From assembly GCA_007695225.1 (NCBI GenBank), contig REED01000192.1:1-64000 (forward strand): a DNA stretch of 64,000 nt, written 5' to 3'. The notes beneath the pieces are model-generated. The model did no database searches. It saw only the letters and a program-made list of their open reading frames with translations, and was not told the DNA's origin. This document shows, piece after piece, positions 9,160-19,229 of this stretch. The DNA is from Gemmatimonadales bacterium (lineage in GTDB: Bacteria > Gemmatimonadota > Gemmatimonadetes > Longimicrobiales > Gaopeijiaceae). The translations under genes and the position numbers were made by a program. Position 1 is the first letter of the stretch. Each line of letters starts with the position of its first letter.

Positions 9160-10136
9160 GCGGCGACGACCGAGGGCTGGAACGCACGCCGCTGAGTCCC
9201 CGGCAGGCCTTCCTGCGCCACTGCACAAAGCCGGTCCTCTGGGGGGTCCCGATTCTGGGGGCCTACCTGGTCCTTCCGGCGATCTTCCCGAACCTTTCCG
9301 ACGACGGGCCCATCGGGCGCCTCTTCTCGGTGGCGCTCATCCTCCTACTGGGCTGGCTGGCCGCGGGTGCGGTCCGGGCGGGTGAGGCCTTGATCCGGGA
9401 TCGATACCGGGTGGAAGTGCGGGACAACCTCCGGGCCAGGAAGGTTCATACGCAGCTCGAGATCACCCGGAAGATCCTCCTGGTGGTCATCGGGCTCGTG
9501 GCCCTGGCAGGGGTCCTCATGACCTTCGACCCCCTGCGTCGCTTCGGCACCGGCCTCCTGGCGTCGGCGGGGCTGGCGGGACTCATTCTGGGGCTGGCGG
9601 CCCAGCGGACCCTGGGGAACCTCCTGGCCGGAATCCAGATCGCCCTCACTCAACCCATCCGCCTCGACGACGTGGTCATCGTGGAGGGGGAGTGGGGGTG
9701 GGTCGAGGAGGTGACCCTGACCTATGTGGTAGTCCGGATCTGGGATCTTCGCCGGATGGTACTCCCGATCTCCTGGTTCATCGAGAACCCCTTTCAGAAC
9801 TGGACCCGGACGTCAGCCAACATCCTGGGAACCGTCTTCCTGCACACCGACTACACTGTGCCGGTGGATGCGGTGCGTGAGGAGTTGGAGCGGATCCTCA
9901 GGGAGAGTCCCCACTGGGATGGGGAGGTCTGGCGACTCCACGTCACCGATTCCGGCCCCCGGACCATGGAACTTCGCTGCCTCATGTCCGCAGCGGATTC
10001 GCCGGCGGCCTGGGAACTCCGCTGCGAGGTGCGGGAGAAGCTGTTGGGGTGGCTTCAGCGAGAGCATCCGAAGGCCCTTCCCCGTATCCGTGCCGAGGTG
10101 GAGGATCCCGTGGAGGGGCGCTCTCAGGATACTTGA
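9156..10136 (+). CDS. MscS-family mechanosensitive ion channel
   Basis: GTGA overlap with otsA stop; 'LLASAGLAGLILGLAAQRTLGNLLAGIQIALTQPIRLDDVVIVEGEWGWVEEVTLTYVVVRIWDLRRMVLPISWFIENPFQNWTR'. Confidence 0.88.
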   Translation: MSGDDRGLERTPLSPRQAFLRHCTKPVLWGVPILGAYLVLPAIFPNLSDDGPIGRLFSVALILLLGWLAAGAVRAGEALIRDRYRVEVRDNLRARKVHTQLEITRKILLVVIGLVALAGVLMTFDPLRRFGTGLLASAGLAGLILGLAAQRTLGNLLAGIQIALTQPIRLDDVVIVEGEWGWVEEVTLTYVVVRIWDLRRMVLPISWFIENPFQNWTRTSANILGTVFLHTDYTVPVDAVREELERILRESPHWDGEVWRLHVTDSGPRTMELRCLMSAADSPAAWELRCEVREKLLGWLQREHPKALPRIRAEVEDPVEGRSQDT

Positions 10137-10431
10137 TCCGCCCTGCCTTTCACGTGACACCTCCCCGGCACACCCGACGGCCCGCTCTACGCGTGGGCCA
10201 TCGGGCCACGATTTCCCCTCCGATTCCTGTCCCCATGAAGACGGCGAGGGCATCCCGCACGCCCACTCCCGCAGCCAGACGGTGCTCGGCTCAGGGGGCG
10301 CTCTCGGTCCAGGCGGCAGCGCGCACGTCGTTCAACAGCCTTCTGGATGTCTCTGGAAGGGTTCTTGCTACATGATATGCAGGAGGAATTTTCACCTTTC
10401 TTCATCCCCTCCCGGCTCCCTGGAGGTCCGC

Positions 10432-10701
10432 ATGCTCTCCGTTCTCCACGCTCGTCTCCTGAACCCCGTTCTCTTCCGGTTCGACCCGGAGAGGGCCCAC
10501 CACGCCTTCGTCTTCCCTGGAAGTGCCCTGGGTAGGACGAGCTTGGGAAGGGGCCTCGTCTTCGGGCTCTGCTGTTACCGCGGTCCCGGAGCCTCGGTCA
10601 GGGCGGGCGGCCCATGGTACTCGAACCCGGTGCTCTTGGTCGCCGGTTCGTATCAGGAGGAGCGCTCCATCAAGCTGGCCGGCCCGGCTTTTCTACGCTA
10701 A
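10432..10701 (+). pseudogene. Probable degraded/truncated 5' fragment of a class-2 dihydroorotate dehydrogenase gene (pyrD remnant)
   Basis: Preceded by 'tggaggtccgc' + ATG; translation 'MLSVLHARLLNPVLFRFDPERAHHAFVF...LCCYRGPGASVRAGGPWYSNPVLLVAGSYQEE...*' resembles the PyrD N-terminus (LLRPLLFRLDPERAHH...V.GL.F.NPVGLAAGFDK) then stops. Confidence 0.55.
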
Positions 10702-10706
10702 AGCGG

Positions 10707-12194
10707 ATGAGCCACGGTAGAGCAAGCGACGAACCAGGAGCGGACGGCCCGTCCCGGACGCGCCGGATCGTTGGACTGCTTCTGGGTCCACTCCTCCTCC
10801 TCGGCACCCTTCTCACCACACCCCCCTCCGGGATGGAGTTGGAAGCCTGGCGCACCGCCGGGGTGGGACTTCTCATGGCCACCTGGTGGATCACCGAGGC
10901 CATCCCCATTCCTGCCACGGCCCTCCTCCCCCTGGTCCTCTTCCCCTTTCTGGGGCTAGGGGATGTGGAGGCGGCGGCGGGCCCGTTCGCGAATCCCATC
11001 ATTTTTCTCTTCATGGGGGGATTCATGATCGCCCAGGCGGTGCAGCGATGGGACCTTCACCGTCGGGTGGCCCTCCACCTGCTCCATTGGGTGGGCTCGG
11101 AGCCGGTTCGCGTGGTGGGCGGATTCATGCTGGCCACCGCCTTCTTGAGCATGTGGCTGAGCAATACCGCCACGGCGGTGCTCATGCTTCCCATCGCCCT
11201 GTCGGTGGTCGACCTGGTGATGCGGAAGCATCCGGAAGCGCCCGACGACCCGGGGGAGCTCGACTTCGGCGTGGCCCTGATGCTGGGGATCGCCTACGGA
11301 GCGAGTATCGGCGGCGCGGCGACGCTCATCGGGACGCCGCCCAACGCCCTTCTCGCCGGGTTCATGGCCGATGAATACGACATCTCAATCGGATTCGGAC
11401 AGTGGATGCTGGTGGGGGTCCCCCTCGCTGCGCTCATGCTTCCCCTCACCTGGTTCGTCCTGACCCGGTGGATGTTCCGGGTCCGGGGAAGCGGGGTTCC
11501 GGAGATGGGGAAGGTCATCAAGGAGGAGTTGGCGAAGATGGAGGCACCGGGTGTGGGGGAACGGCTCGTGGCGGGGGTCTTCGTCCTCACCGCCATCACC
11601 TGGATTGCCCGGCCGGCGCTGGAGGGAGTCCTCCCCGGGATCACCGACGCCGGAATCGCCATTGCGGCCACGCTGCTCCTCTTCCTCCTCCCGGTGGACT
11701 GGAAGCAGGGGGTGTTCGCCCTGGACTGGGAGCACGCCCGGAAGATCCCCTGGAACGTGCTCATCCTCTTCGGAGGGGGGCTCTCCCTCGCGGGGGCCAT
11801 CACCCGGAGCGGGCTGGCGGAGTGGATCGGCGGCGCCCTTTCGGGGGTGGGCACCCTGCCGGTCCTGGCCATCATGGGGGTCGTGACCCTGGTCATCATC
11901 TTCCTCACGGAGCTCACCAGCAACACCGCTTCGGCGGCGGCTTTTCTCCCGGTGCTGGCGGCACTGGCCGTGGAAATCGGACAGGACCCCCTTCTTCTGG
12001 CGGTTCCGGCCGCGTTGGGCGCGAGCTGCGCCTTCATGCTCCCGGTGGCCACGCCACCCAACGCCATCGTCTACGGGAGCAGCTTCGTCCGCATTCCCCA
12101 GATGGCGCGGGCAGGAGTGATCTTCAACCTCCTCTTCGCCCTGGTGATCCCACTGGTGAGCTACCTGATGCTTTTCCTTTTTTTCGATCTTTGA
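10707..12194 (+). CDS. DASS/SLC13-family sodium:anion (dicarboxylate/sulfate) symporter
   Basis: 'GVGLLMATWWITEAIPIPATALLPLVLFPFLG', 'MWLSNTATAVLMLPIALSV', 'ELTSNTASAAAFLPVLAALA', 'LPVATPPNAIVYGS'. Confidence 0.9.
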   Translation: MSHGRASDEPGADGPSRTRRIVGLLLGPLLLLGTLLTTPPSGMELEAWRTAGVGLLMATWWITEAIPIPATALLPLVLFPFLGLGDVEAAAGPFANPIIFLFMGGFMIAQAVQRWDLHRRVALHLLHWVGSEPVRVVGGFMLATAFLSMWLSNTATAVLMLPIALSVVDLVMRKHPEAPDDPGELDFGVALMLGIAYGASIGGAATLIGTPPNALLAGFMADEYDISIGFGQWMLVGVPLAALMLPLTWFVLTRWMFRVRGSGVPEMGKVIKEELAKMEAPGVGERLVAGVFVLTAITWIARPALEGVLPGITDAGIAIAATLLLFLLPVDWKQGVFALDWEHARKIPWNVLILFGGGLSLAGAITRSGLAEWIGGALSGVGTLPVLAIMGVVTLVIIFLTELTSNTASAAAFLPVLAALAVEIGQDPLLLAVPAALGASCAFMLPVATPPNAIVYGSSFVRIPQMARAGVIFNLLFALVIPLVSYLMLFLFFDL

Positions 12195-12206
12195 ACGGAG
12201 GCCATC

Positions 12207-13394
12207 ATGCCTGTCCGGACCCTCGATGATACCCCCGATCTGCAGGGAAAACGTGTGCTGGTGCGCGCCGACTTCAACGTTGCCCTGAACGAGGGCAGGA
12301 TCGAAGACGACACGCGCATCAAGAAGACCCTTCCCACCATCGAGACCCTGAAGAGCCGCGGGGCAATCGTGATTCTCTGCTCCCACCTGGGAAGGCCGGA
12401 CGGAAGTGTGAAGGAAGAACTTCGCCTGGACCCGGTGGCCAGCCGCCTGGAGGAACTCCTCGGGTCACGGGTGCACAAGCTGGACGACTGCGTCGGGGAG
12501 GAGGTGAAGGCGGCCGTGGAGGAGCGGGAAGCGGGGGACGTCGTCCTCCTGGAGAACACGCGATTCCACACGGGGGAGACGCGCAACGAGGAGGAATTCT
12601 CCCGGCAGCTTGCCGAACTGGCGGAGATCTACGTCCACGACGCCTTCGGTGCGGCGCACCGTGCCCATGCCTCCACCGAGGGGGTGGGGCATCACCTTCC
12701 GGCCTTTGCGGGTCAGCTCATGTCAAGGGAAATCGAGGCGCTCGAGGAGGTGCGCGACAGCCCCCGGCATCCTTTCGTCGTCCTTCTCGGTGGTGCGAAG
12801 GTCTCCGGCAAGATCGGCGTGATCGAGCGCTTCCTGGAGGTGGCCGACACAATCCTCGTCGGAGGCGCCATGGCGAACACCTTCCTGGCTGCAGGGGGTG
12901 TCGAGGTGGAGGAATCCCTCGTGGACGAGGACAGCCTCTCCGAGGCGACGCGGCTGGCCGAGAGGGCCGGTGACAAGCTGGTACTTCCCGTCGATGCGGT
13001 GGTGGCAGCCGAGCCTGATCCCGACGCCGAACGGAAGATTGCCTCCGTGAACGCCGTGCCTCGGGGCTGGCATATCCTGGACGTGGGGCCAGAGACCGTG
13101 ACGTCGTTCGAAAAGAAGGTCGCCGAAGCGCGGACCGTTCTCTGGAACGGCCCCCTGGGCGCCTTCGAATGGGAGCCTTTTGCGGAAGGGACCTTCTCCA
13201 TGGCCCGTGCCCTCGCCCGGTCAGATGCCACCACCATCGTGGGGGGTGGGGAGACGGTGGCCGCCATCACGCAACTCGGCCTGGAGGAACGGTTCACCCA
13301 CGTCTCCACCGGCGGGGGCGCCTTCCTGGAGTTCATGGAGGGAAAGGAGCTTCCGGGGATCCGCATCCTGAAGAAGAACGGGCGCTCAGGATAG
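12207..13394 (+). CDS. pgk: Phosphoglycerate kinase
   Basis: 'KRVLVRADFNVAL', 'ILCSHLGRPDG', 'VVLLENTRFHTGETRNEEEFSRQLAELAEIYVHDAFGAAHRAHAST', 'WNGPLGAFEWEPFAEGT', 'TIVGGGETVAAI', 'STGGGAFLEFMEGKELPGI'. Confidence 0.97.
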   Translation: MPVRTLDDTPDLQGKRVLVRADFNVALNEGRIEDDTRIKKTLPTIETLKSRGAIVILCSHLGRPDGSVKEELRLDPVASRLEELLGSRVHKLDDCVGEEVKAAVEEREAGDVVLLENTRFHTGETRNEEEFSRQLAELAEIYVHDAFGAAHRAHASTEGVGHHLPAFAGQLMSREIEALEEVRDSPRHPFVVLLGGAKVSGKIGVIERFLEVADTILVGGAMANTFLAAGGVEVEESLVDEDSLSEATRLAERAGDKLVLPVDAVVAAEPDPDAERKIASVNAVPRGWHILDVGPETVTSFEKKVAEARTVLWNGPLGAFEWEPFAEGTFSMARALARSDATTIVGGGETVAAITQLGLEERFTHVSTGGGAFLEFMEGKELPGIRILKKNGRSG

Positions 13395-13409
13395 AGGGGA
13401 ACCGCGGCT

Positions 13410-13424
13410 CCGCCGCTTCGGCGG
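13410..13424. terminator. Possible stem-loop (CCGCCG-CTT-CGGCGG) between convergent pgk and P-type ATPase genes
   Basis: Perfect 6-bp GC stem in a 64-bp convergent intergenic gap; no U-tract. Confidence 0.35.
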
Positions 13425-13458
13425 GGCCAGCGGGGCCAGCCGGGTCGGTGGGGTCGGG

Positions 13459-16400
13459 TCAGGGGTTCTGCGTCTGCTCGTCTCCTTCTGACTCCGTGGC
13501 CGCGGTCCCTTCGACCTCACTCGTCTCCTCCCTATCCGTCTCCTCCCTATCCGTCTCCTCCCTATCCGTCTCCTCCCCACCCGTCTTCTGCCGGACCTCG
13601 GTTTCCTTCCGGTATTCGACTTCCTTCCGATACTCCCCGTCTTTGTCGGACTCGTAGACGACCTCCTTCCGATACTCGGTTTCCTTCCGATATTCTCCGG
13701 CGTGTTCTCCGCTCGGCGGTGCGGCGTCGCTGTCCCGGTCGTCGCTGTCCCGGTCGTCGTCTGCTTCAGACCGTTCAACTTCTTCGTTCACCTCGTCCTC
13801 TTCGCTCACCTCGTCCTCTTCGTTCATCGAGTCCTCCTCCTTACGTGGTCTCCTCGTTTCGTCGTCGGCTTCCGCGGCGTCGCGGGAAGTCGAACTCCTG
13901 CCTTCCTCCTTGTCCCCCTTCGAGCCGTCCCCGCGCCGTCGGAGAAGCGCCTTGTCCAGTTCGGCCACTCCCACGATGGATAGGCTCACGGCTACGATGA
14001 TCCCCCACCATTCCAGGGAGATGGGTTCGGTGTCGAAGATTCTCTGCATGAAGCCCAGGTGGAGGATACCGAGGTGGGCCAGGAGCGAGACCAATACGGC
14101 ACCGATGACGTAGGGGTTGGCCCGGAGAGACACCTTGAAGACCGAGCGTTTGAAGGAACGGCAGTTGAAGACGTGGAAGAACTGGAGCATGACCATCTGC
14201 GTCATGGCGATGCTGCGGGCGAGTTCGATGGAGACGTCGGTCTGCAGCACCCACCAGAAGACGGCCATGGTGACGAGGGCCATGAACACGCCAAGCCCAA
14301 GCATACGCCAGAGGAGCGGTCGGTGGATCACGCCTTCCTCCGGATCCCGAGGGGGCTCGCGAAGCAAGCCGGGCTCTCCGGGCTCGAACGCCAGGGCCAC
14401 GTCCTGCAGACCCTTGGTCACGACGTTGATCCACAGGACCTGGGCGGCGACAAAGGGGAGAGGCCAGGGAGCCAGCAGGGAGGAGAGGATCACCAGAACG
14501 AGACCGATCCCGGTGGAAAGGAGGAAATACGTGACCTTCCGGATGTTGGCGAATACCACCCGGCCTTCTTCGATGGCATTGGTGATGCTGGCGAAGTTGT
14601 CATCGGCCAACACCATGTCAGAGGCCTCCCGAGCCACGTCGGTCCCGGCCTTCCCCATGGCCACCCCGAGATGGGCTGCCTGGAGAGCCGGGGCATCGTT
14701 CACCCCGTCTCCCGTCACTGCCACGATCTCGCCCTGCTCCTTGAGTCGTTCCACCAGACGAAGCTTGTGCTCCGGGGACACGCGGGCGAAGACATTCACC
14801 TCCCGCAGGATCCCGTCGAGTTCCTCGTCGGAGGCGCCGTCGATGGTCCTTCCGTCCTCGGCCCGGCCCTCGCCGTCGTGCAGGCCGAGCTGGCCCCCGA
14901 TGGCCCGGGCGGTCCGAGTATGGTCACCCGTCAGCATGAGGACACGGACCCCGGCTCCCTTCGCCGCTCGAACTGCGTCCACCGCTTCGGGGCGGACCGG
15001 GTCCTCCATCCCCTGGAAGCCGGCGAAGACCAGGTCCGAGCCGGGCTCGTTCTCCTCAAAGCTCTCCCTGTCCTGGTAGTCCAACGCCATGGCGAGCACC
15101 CGGTATCCATCGTCCGCCATCTCTTCTGCAGCCTCTCTCGCCGCATCCAGGTCCAGGTCGGTCTCGCCGCCATCGGCGGTCAACTGCCGGTTGCATCGCT
15201 CCAGGATGGCTTCCGGGGACCCCTTCAGGAAGACACGGCGCCCATCCGGGGTTTCGTTGAGGGTGGCCATGAACTGCCGGTCGGATTCGAAGGGAATGAG
15301 ATCGAGCTGCTCGTGCTCCCTGCGGGTCTCTTCCAGGTCCAGCCCTGCCTTGGCCGCGGAAACCAGCAGCGCCAGTTCGGTCGGGTCGCCGCCGACGCCG
15401 TTATCGTCATTGTCCCCTTTGTCGCCGTCCTCCCCACCCTCGTCCTCGCCCCCGTCGTCCCCGTCGCTCCCGTCGTCCCCGTCGTCATCCTCGTTGTCCT
15501 CGTCCTCCTCGTCCCGGCGGGGGATCGCCTTGGCCTCGTTGGCCAGGAGCCCCGCCAGCACCGTGAGCCGGACGGCCTCGCCCACCTCCCCATCGTCGTC
15601 TTCCGCGGGAGCGATCTCCCCCTCGACCTCGTAGCCCTGTCCTCCGACCTCGAACCGGCGCCCGCCCGTCCAGATGGCCCGGACGGTCATTTGGTTGCTG
15701 GTGAGGGTGCCGGTCTTGTCCGACCCGATCACCGTGGTGGAGCCCAGGGTCTCCACGGCCGGAAGGGATCGGATGATGGCGTTCCGCTTCGCCATGCGCT
15801 GGACGCCCACCGCCAGTGTGACCGTGAGCACCACCGGGAGGGCCTCCGGAACGGCCCCGACCGCCATGGCCACGGCCGTGCGGACAATCTCGTTGAGCTC
15901 CATTCCCACCAGGAGGCCCCCGGCCACCACCAGCAGGGACAGGATGAAGACCGCCACGCCGATCTGCTTCCCGAGTCGCCCCATCTTCTTCTGGATGGGG
16001 GTCTCCACTTCGCCCACCTCCCGGGTGGCATCGGCGATGCGGCCCAACTCGCTGGCGTCACCGGTCAGGATGACCACGCCCCGTCCCCGCCCTCGCGTGA
16101 TGTGTGTCCCGGAGAAGGCCAGGCTGAACCGGTCCCCGGGGACTGCGTTCTCGTCGTCGACGGGCTCCACCTGCTTCGACACGGGTTCCGATTCGCCGGT
16201 GAGAGCCGCCTCGTCGGCATGGAGCTCCTCGGCGGTCAGTAGCCGCAGATCCGCCGGCACCCGACTCCCCGCGGCAAGCAGGACGATGTCCCCCGGAACC
16301 ACGTCCTCGCTCGGGATCTGCTGTTCCTCTCCCTCCCGAACCACGAGGGCTTCGGGGGCCGTCATCTCGGCCAGGGCCTCGATGGCCCTCCGCGCTCGGA

Positions 16401-16743
16401 ACTCCTGGACGAAACCGATCACACCGTTGATGACCACCACGGCCAGGATCACGGCCGTGTCGGCATACTCCTGGATCAGGAGGGAGACCCCCGCCGCGAC
16501 CAGCAGGATGTAGATCAGGGGATCGGTGACCTGGTGGAGCATGATCTTCCACCACGGCAGGGACTTCCCCGAACGGATGCGGTTGGGACCGTGACGTTCC
16601 AGCCGGTCTCCGGCCTCTTCGGCGGAAAGCCCCTGCTCCGGGTCGGTGTCCAACTCCTGGACCGCGTCGTCGGCCTCCTTCACATGCCAGGGCGTGTCCT
16701 GTCCCGACTCCCCATTCCTCTGCTTGCTTTTCGTCATCCCCAA
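13459..16743 (-). CDS. P2-type cation-transporting P-type ATPase with acidic insert and repetitive charged C-terminal tail
   Basis: 'GSDKTGTLTSNQMTV', 'AALTGESEPVSKQ', 'VGAVPEALPVVLTVTLAVGVQRMAKRNAIIRSLPAVETLGSTTVI', 'VTGDGVNDAPALQAAHLGVAMG'; extra (D/E/G)-rich segment before 'DPTELALL' and EYRKE/EETDR repeats at the C-terminus. Confidence 0.92.
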   Translation of the reverse strand: MGMTKSKQRNGESGQDTPWHVKEADDAVQELDTDPEQGLSAEEAGDRLERHGPNRIRSGKSLPWWKIMLHQVTDPLIYILLVAAGVSLLIQEYADTAVILAVVVINGVIGFVQEFRARRAIEALAEMTAPEALVVREGEEQQIPSEDVVPGDIVLLAAGSRVPADLRLLTAEELHADEAALTGESEPVSKQVEPVDDENAVPGDRFSLAFSGTHITRGRGRGVVILTGDASELGRIADATREVGEVETPIQKKMGRLGKQIGVAVFILSLLVVAGGLLVGMELNEIVRTAVAMAVGAVPEALPVVLTVTLAVGVQRMAKRNAIIRSLPAVETLGSTTVIGSDKTGTLTSNQMTVRAIWTGGRRFEVGGQGYEVEGEIAPAEDDDGEVGEAVRLTVLAGLLANEAKAIPRRDEEDEDNEDDDGDDGSDGDDGGEDEGGEDGDKGDNDDNGVGGDPTELALLVSAAKAGLDLEETRREHEQLDLIPFESDRQFMATLNETPDGRRVFLKGSPEAILERCNRQLTADGGETDLDLDAAREAAEEMADDGYRVLAMALDYQDRESFEENEPGSDLVFAGFQGMEDPVRPEAVDAVRAAKGAGVRVLMLTGDHTRTARAIGGQLGLHDGEGRAEDGRTIDGASDEELDGILREVNVFARVSPEHKLRLVERLKEQGEIVAVTGDGVNDAPALQAAHLGVAMGKAGTDVAREASDMVLADDNFASITNAIEEGRVVFANIRKVTYFLLSTGIGLVLVILSSLLAPWPLPFVAAQVLWINVVTKGLQDVALAFEPGEPGLLREPPRDPEEGVIHRPLLWRMLGLGVFMALVTMAVFWWVLQTDVSIELARSIAMTQMVMLQFFHVFNCRSFKRSVFKVSLRANPYVIGAVLVSLLAHLGILHLGFMQRIFDTEPISLEWWGIIVAVSLSIVGVAELDKALLRRRGDGSKGDKEEGRSSTSRDAAEADDETRRPRKEEDSMNEEDEVSEEDEVNEEVERSEADDDRDSDDRDSDAAPPSGEHAGEYRKETEYRKEVVYESDKDGEYRKEVEYRKETEVRQKTGGEETDREETDREETDREETSEVEGTAATESEGDEQTQNP

Positions 16744-17032
16744 CTCACACCTGCTCGGCCCTGGCCCACGGCCGGAGGGAAGAAGGCAGGTCGTCGGGCT
16801 GGCCAGGATACCGAGGGCGCCCCTCGTTTCCGGAGGAGCTCCGCGAGGCCCGTCGTCTTGTGGTGGTCATTTTGATTGGAGGAGAACCCGCCGTGGTCGG
16901 GAGGATGCCAGTGGTCCAGCATGCAATACCTCATGGGATCGAGCAGGAGGAGAGCCCGCTGGGGTATGATGGATTCCTCTGGGGGACACCCGGGGGGTGA
17001 CGGAGGAGAGGAGCGCCGACCGGGCCGCTCCC

Positions 17033-17542
17033 TCAGGCCTTTCCCTCGGCCTCGAATTCCCGGAGGAAGCCCTCGAAGAGCCGGAGATGCCGTTCCTCAT
17101 CCCGGAGGATCTCGATGACCATGTCCTGGGTGGCCCAGTCCACGCCATCGGTCACCTCGATGATCCTGTTGTAGTGCTGGATCGCGCCCGATTCCGCCTG
17201 AATGACCCCCTTGATGACATGTACGATGTCCGTCTGGGGTGTGGGGGGCTGGAGGTATTCCTGCTCCGCCTGGAATTCCAGGGAGCCCGGAACCACGCCC
17301 CAGAGCTCCTTGATGCGCAGGGCGAACTGACGGGCGTGCTCCAACTCCTCCTGGACATCCTTCCGGAGGGCCTCGACGATCTCCTGGGCCCGCACACCGT
17401 CGGGGTTGATGGAGTTGGCCATGTAGCTCATGACCGTCTCCATCTCCATCCAGTAGGCCTTCTTGAGGAGTTCGATGATCTCTTCCCGCTTCTCGTGGTT
17501 CTCCTGGGAGAGGATTCCGCGGTCGAGGGATGGTCTCGTCAT
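17033..17542 (-). CDS. Ferritin-like domain protein (bacterioferritin/Dps-like)
   Basis: 'EIIELLKKAYWMEMETVMSYMANSINPDG...VQEELEHARQFALRIKEL...AESGAIQHYNRIIEVTDG...ILRDEERHLRLFEGFLREF': E...ExxH-type four-helix diiron pattern. Confidence 0.8.
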   Translation of the reverse strand: MTRPSLDRGILSQENHEKREEIIELLKKAYWMEMETVMSYMANSINPDGVRAQEIVEALRKDVQEELEHARQFALRIKELWGVVPGSLEFQAEQEYLQPPTPQTDIVHVIKGVIQAESGAIQHYNRIIEVTDGVDWATQDMVIEILRDEERHLRLFEGFLREFEAEGKA

Positions 17543-17645
17543 AGCTGCTTCTCCTGTGCTGTGGATTCGTATCGGGTGCTCTGCGGCGAGTTCGGGGGTG
17601 CGGAAGACGGAGGGATGTCCTCTCCGCGCCCGCCCAGTCCGCATC

Positions 17646-19229
17646 TCATTCCGCCGGTCCTGCCTCGCAAACCTCGGACGGGGCGTCCTCCCGGAAGGCC
17701 TCGAAGTTCTCGCGGAACATCTCCACGAGCTCCTCCGCCGTCTCCCGGAAGGCGTCCTTGTCGTCCCAGGTTTCCTCCGGGAGGAGGATCTCCCCCGGGA
17801 CATCGGGCACCTCGGCAGGAACGGAGAGCCCGAAGATCGGGTCCTCCTGGAACTCCACGTCGTCCAGTTCCCCGCGGAGCGCGGCCCGGAGCATGGCCCG
17901 GGTGTGGCGCAGGGCGATCCGCTTCCCCGTGCCGTACCGCCCCCCGGTCCACCCGGTGTTGATCAACCAGACCGAGGGCTCATGTCGGCGGATCTTCTCT
18001 CCCAGCATCTCGGCGTACCGGACCGGGAGGAGGGGGAGGAATGGCGCTCCGAAGCCCGGTGAGAAGGTGGCCTCGGGCTCATCGATGCCCCGCTCGGCCC
18101 CCGCCACCTTGGCCGTATAGCCGGAGAGGAAGTAGTACATGGCCTGCTCCGGGGTCAGGCGGGAAATGGGAGGCAGGACCGAGAAGGCATCGGCGGAGAG
18201 GAAGACGACATGCCGGGGGTGCCCCGAGGTGCCCTCGGGAATGATGTGGTCCAGATGACGGAGGGGATAGGAGCTCCGGGTGTTCTCCGTCTTGGAGTCG
18301 TCGTCGTAGTCCACCCTCCGGGTGTCCTCGTCCACCACGGCGTTCTCGATGATGGCGCCGAACCGGTTCGTGGCCTGGTGGATGAGGGGCTCCTCCTCCG
18401 GGTCCAGTCGGATCACCTTGGCGTAGGATCCTCCCTCGAAATTGAAAATCCCCCCTTCGCCCCAGCCATGTTCGTCATCCCCGATGATGGGACGCTCCGG
18501 GTCCGTGGAAAGGGTGGTCTTCCCCGTGGCGGAGAGTCCGAAGAAGAGGGCGGGGCTCTCGCCCTCCTCGTCCACGTTGGCGGAACAGTGCATGGGGAAG
18601 ACCTCCTCGCCCGGGAGGAGGAAGTTCATGACGGTGAAGATGGACTTTTTGATCTCCCCCCCGTAGCGGGTTCCGCCGATGAGGACCATCCGCCGCTCGA
18701 ATCCCAGGAGCACGAAGGCCTCGCTCCGGGTTTCGTCCTCCTCCGGGTCGGCCTCCAGCGTGGGGGCGTGGAGGACGGTGAAATCCGGCTGGAACTCCTC
18801 CCCCTCCTCCAGGAATCGGCTCCGTTCCAGGAACATGTTCCCCACGAAGATGGCGTGCCACGGGCTCTCCGTGACCACCCGGATGGCTCGGGTGTGGTCG
18901 GGGTCCGCTCCGCAGAAGACATCCTGGACGAAGAGCTCCCGGCCCGAGAGGTGGCGGGTGACCTTCCCGTGGAGGCGGTCGAAGGCCTCCGGGGTGAAGG
19001 GCTGGTTGACCTCCCCCCAGTGCACCTCGTCGTCGGTGCGGTCATCCCGGACGATGAACCGGTCCTTGGGGCTCCGCCCGGAGTAGGGCATGGTGTCCAC
19101 CACCAGCGGTCCCTCCACCGCCAGGACCCCGTCTCCCCGGCGGAGCGCTTCCTCGTAGAGGAAGGGCACCGGCGGGTTCCAGTGGACGGTCTCCTGGGGC
19201 TTGATTCCGTGGGAGGTCAAATCGGACAT
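17646..19229 (-). CDS. pckA: Phosphoenolpyruvate carboxykinase (ATP)
   Basis: '[14 protein letters not shown]', '[26 protein letters not shown]', '[24 protein letters not shown]'; ATG at 19229 '[12 protein letters not shown]'. Confidence 0.95.
   Translation of the reverse strand: MSDLTSHGIKPQETVHWNPPVPFLYEEALRRGDGVLAVEGPLVVDTMPYSGRSPKDRFIVRDDRTDDEVHWGEVNQPFTPEAFDRLHGKVTRHLSGRELFVQDVFCGADPDHTRAIRVVTESPWHAIFVGNMFLERSRFLEEGEEFQPDFTVLHAPTLEADPEEDETRSEAFVLLGFERRMVLIGGTRYGGEIKKSIFTVMNFLLPGEEVFPMHCSANVDEEGESPALFFGLSATGKTTLSTDPERPIIGDDEHGWGEGGIFNFEGGSYAKVIRLDPEEEPLIHQATNRFGAIIENAVVDEDTRRVDYDDDSKTENTRSSYPLRHLDHIIPEGTSGHPRHVVFLSADAFSVLPPISRLTPEQAMYYFLSGYTAKVAGAERGIDEPEATFSPGFGAPFLPLLPVRYAEMLGEKIRRHEPSVWLINTGWTGGRYGTGKRIALRHTRAMLRAALRGELDDVEFQEDPIFGLSVPAEVPDVPGEILLPEETWDDKDAFRETAEELVEMFRENFEAFREDAPSEVCEAGPAE

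Noticed and set aside
13519-13580. Short regular repeats (cctatccgtctcctc) that could be mistaken for a CRISPR or tandem regulatory array
   Set aside because: 15-bp period with no spacers and in frame inside the P-type ATPase CDS (EETDR repeats).
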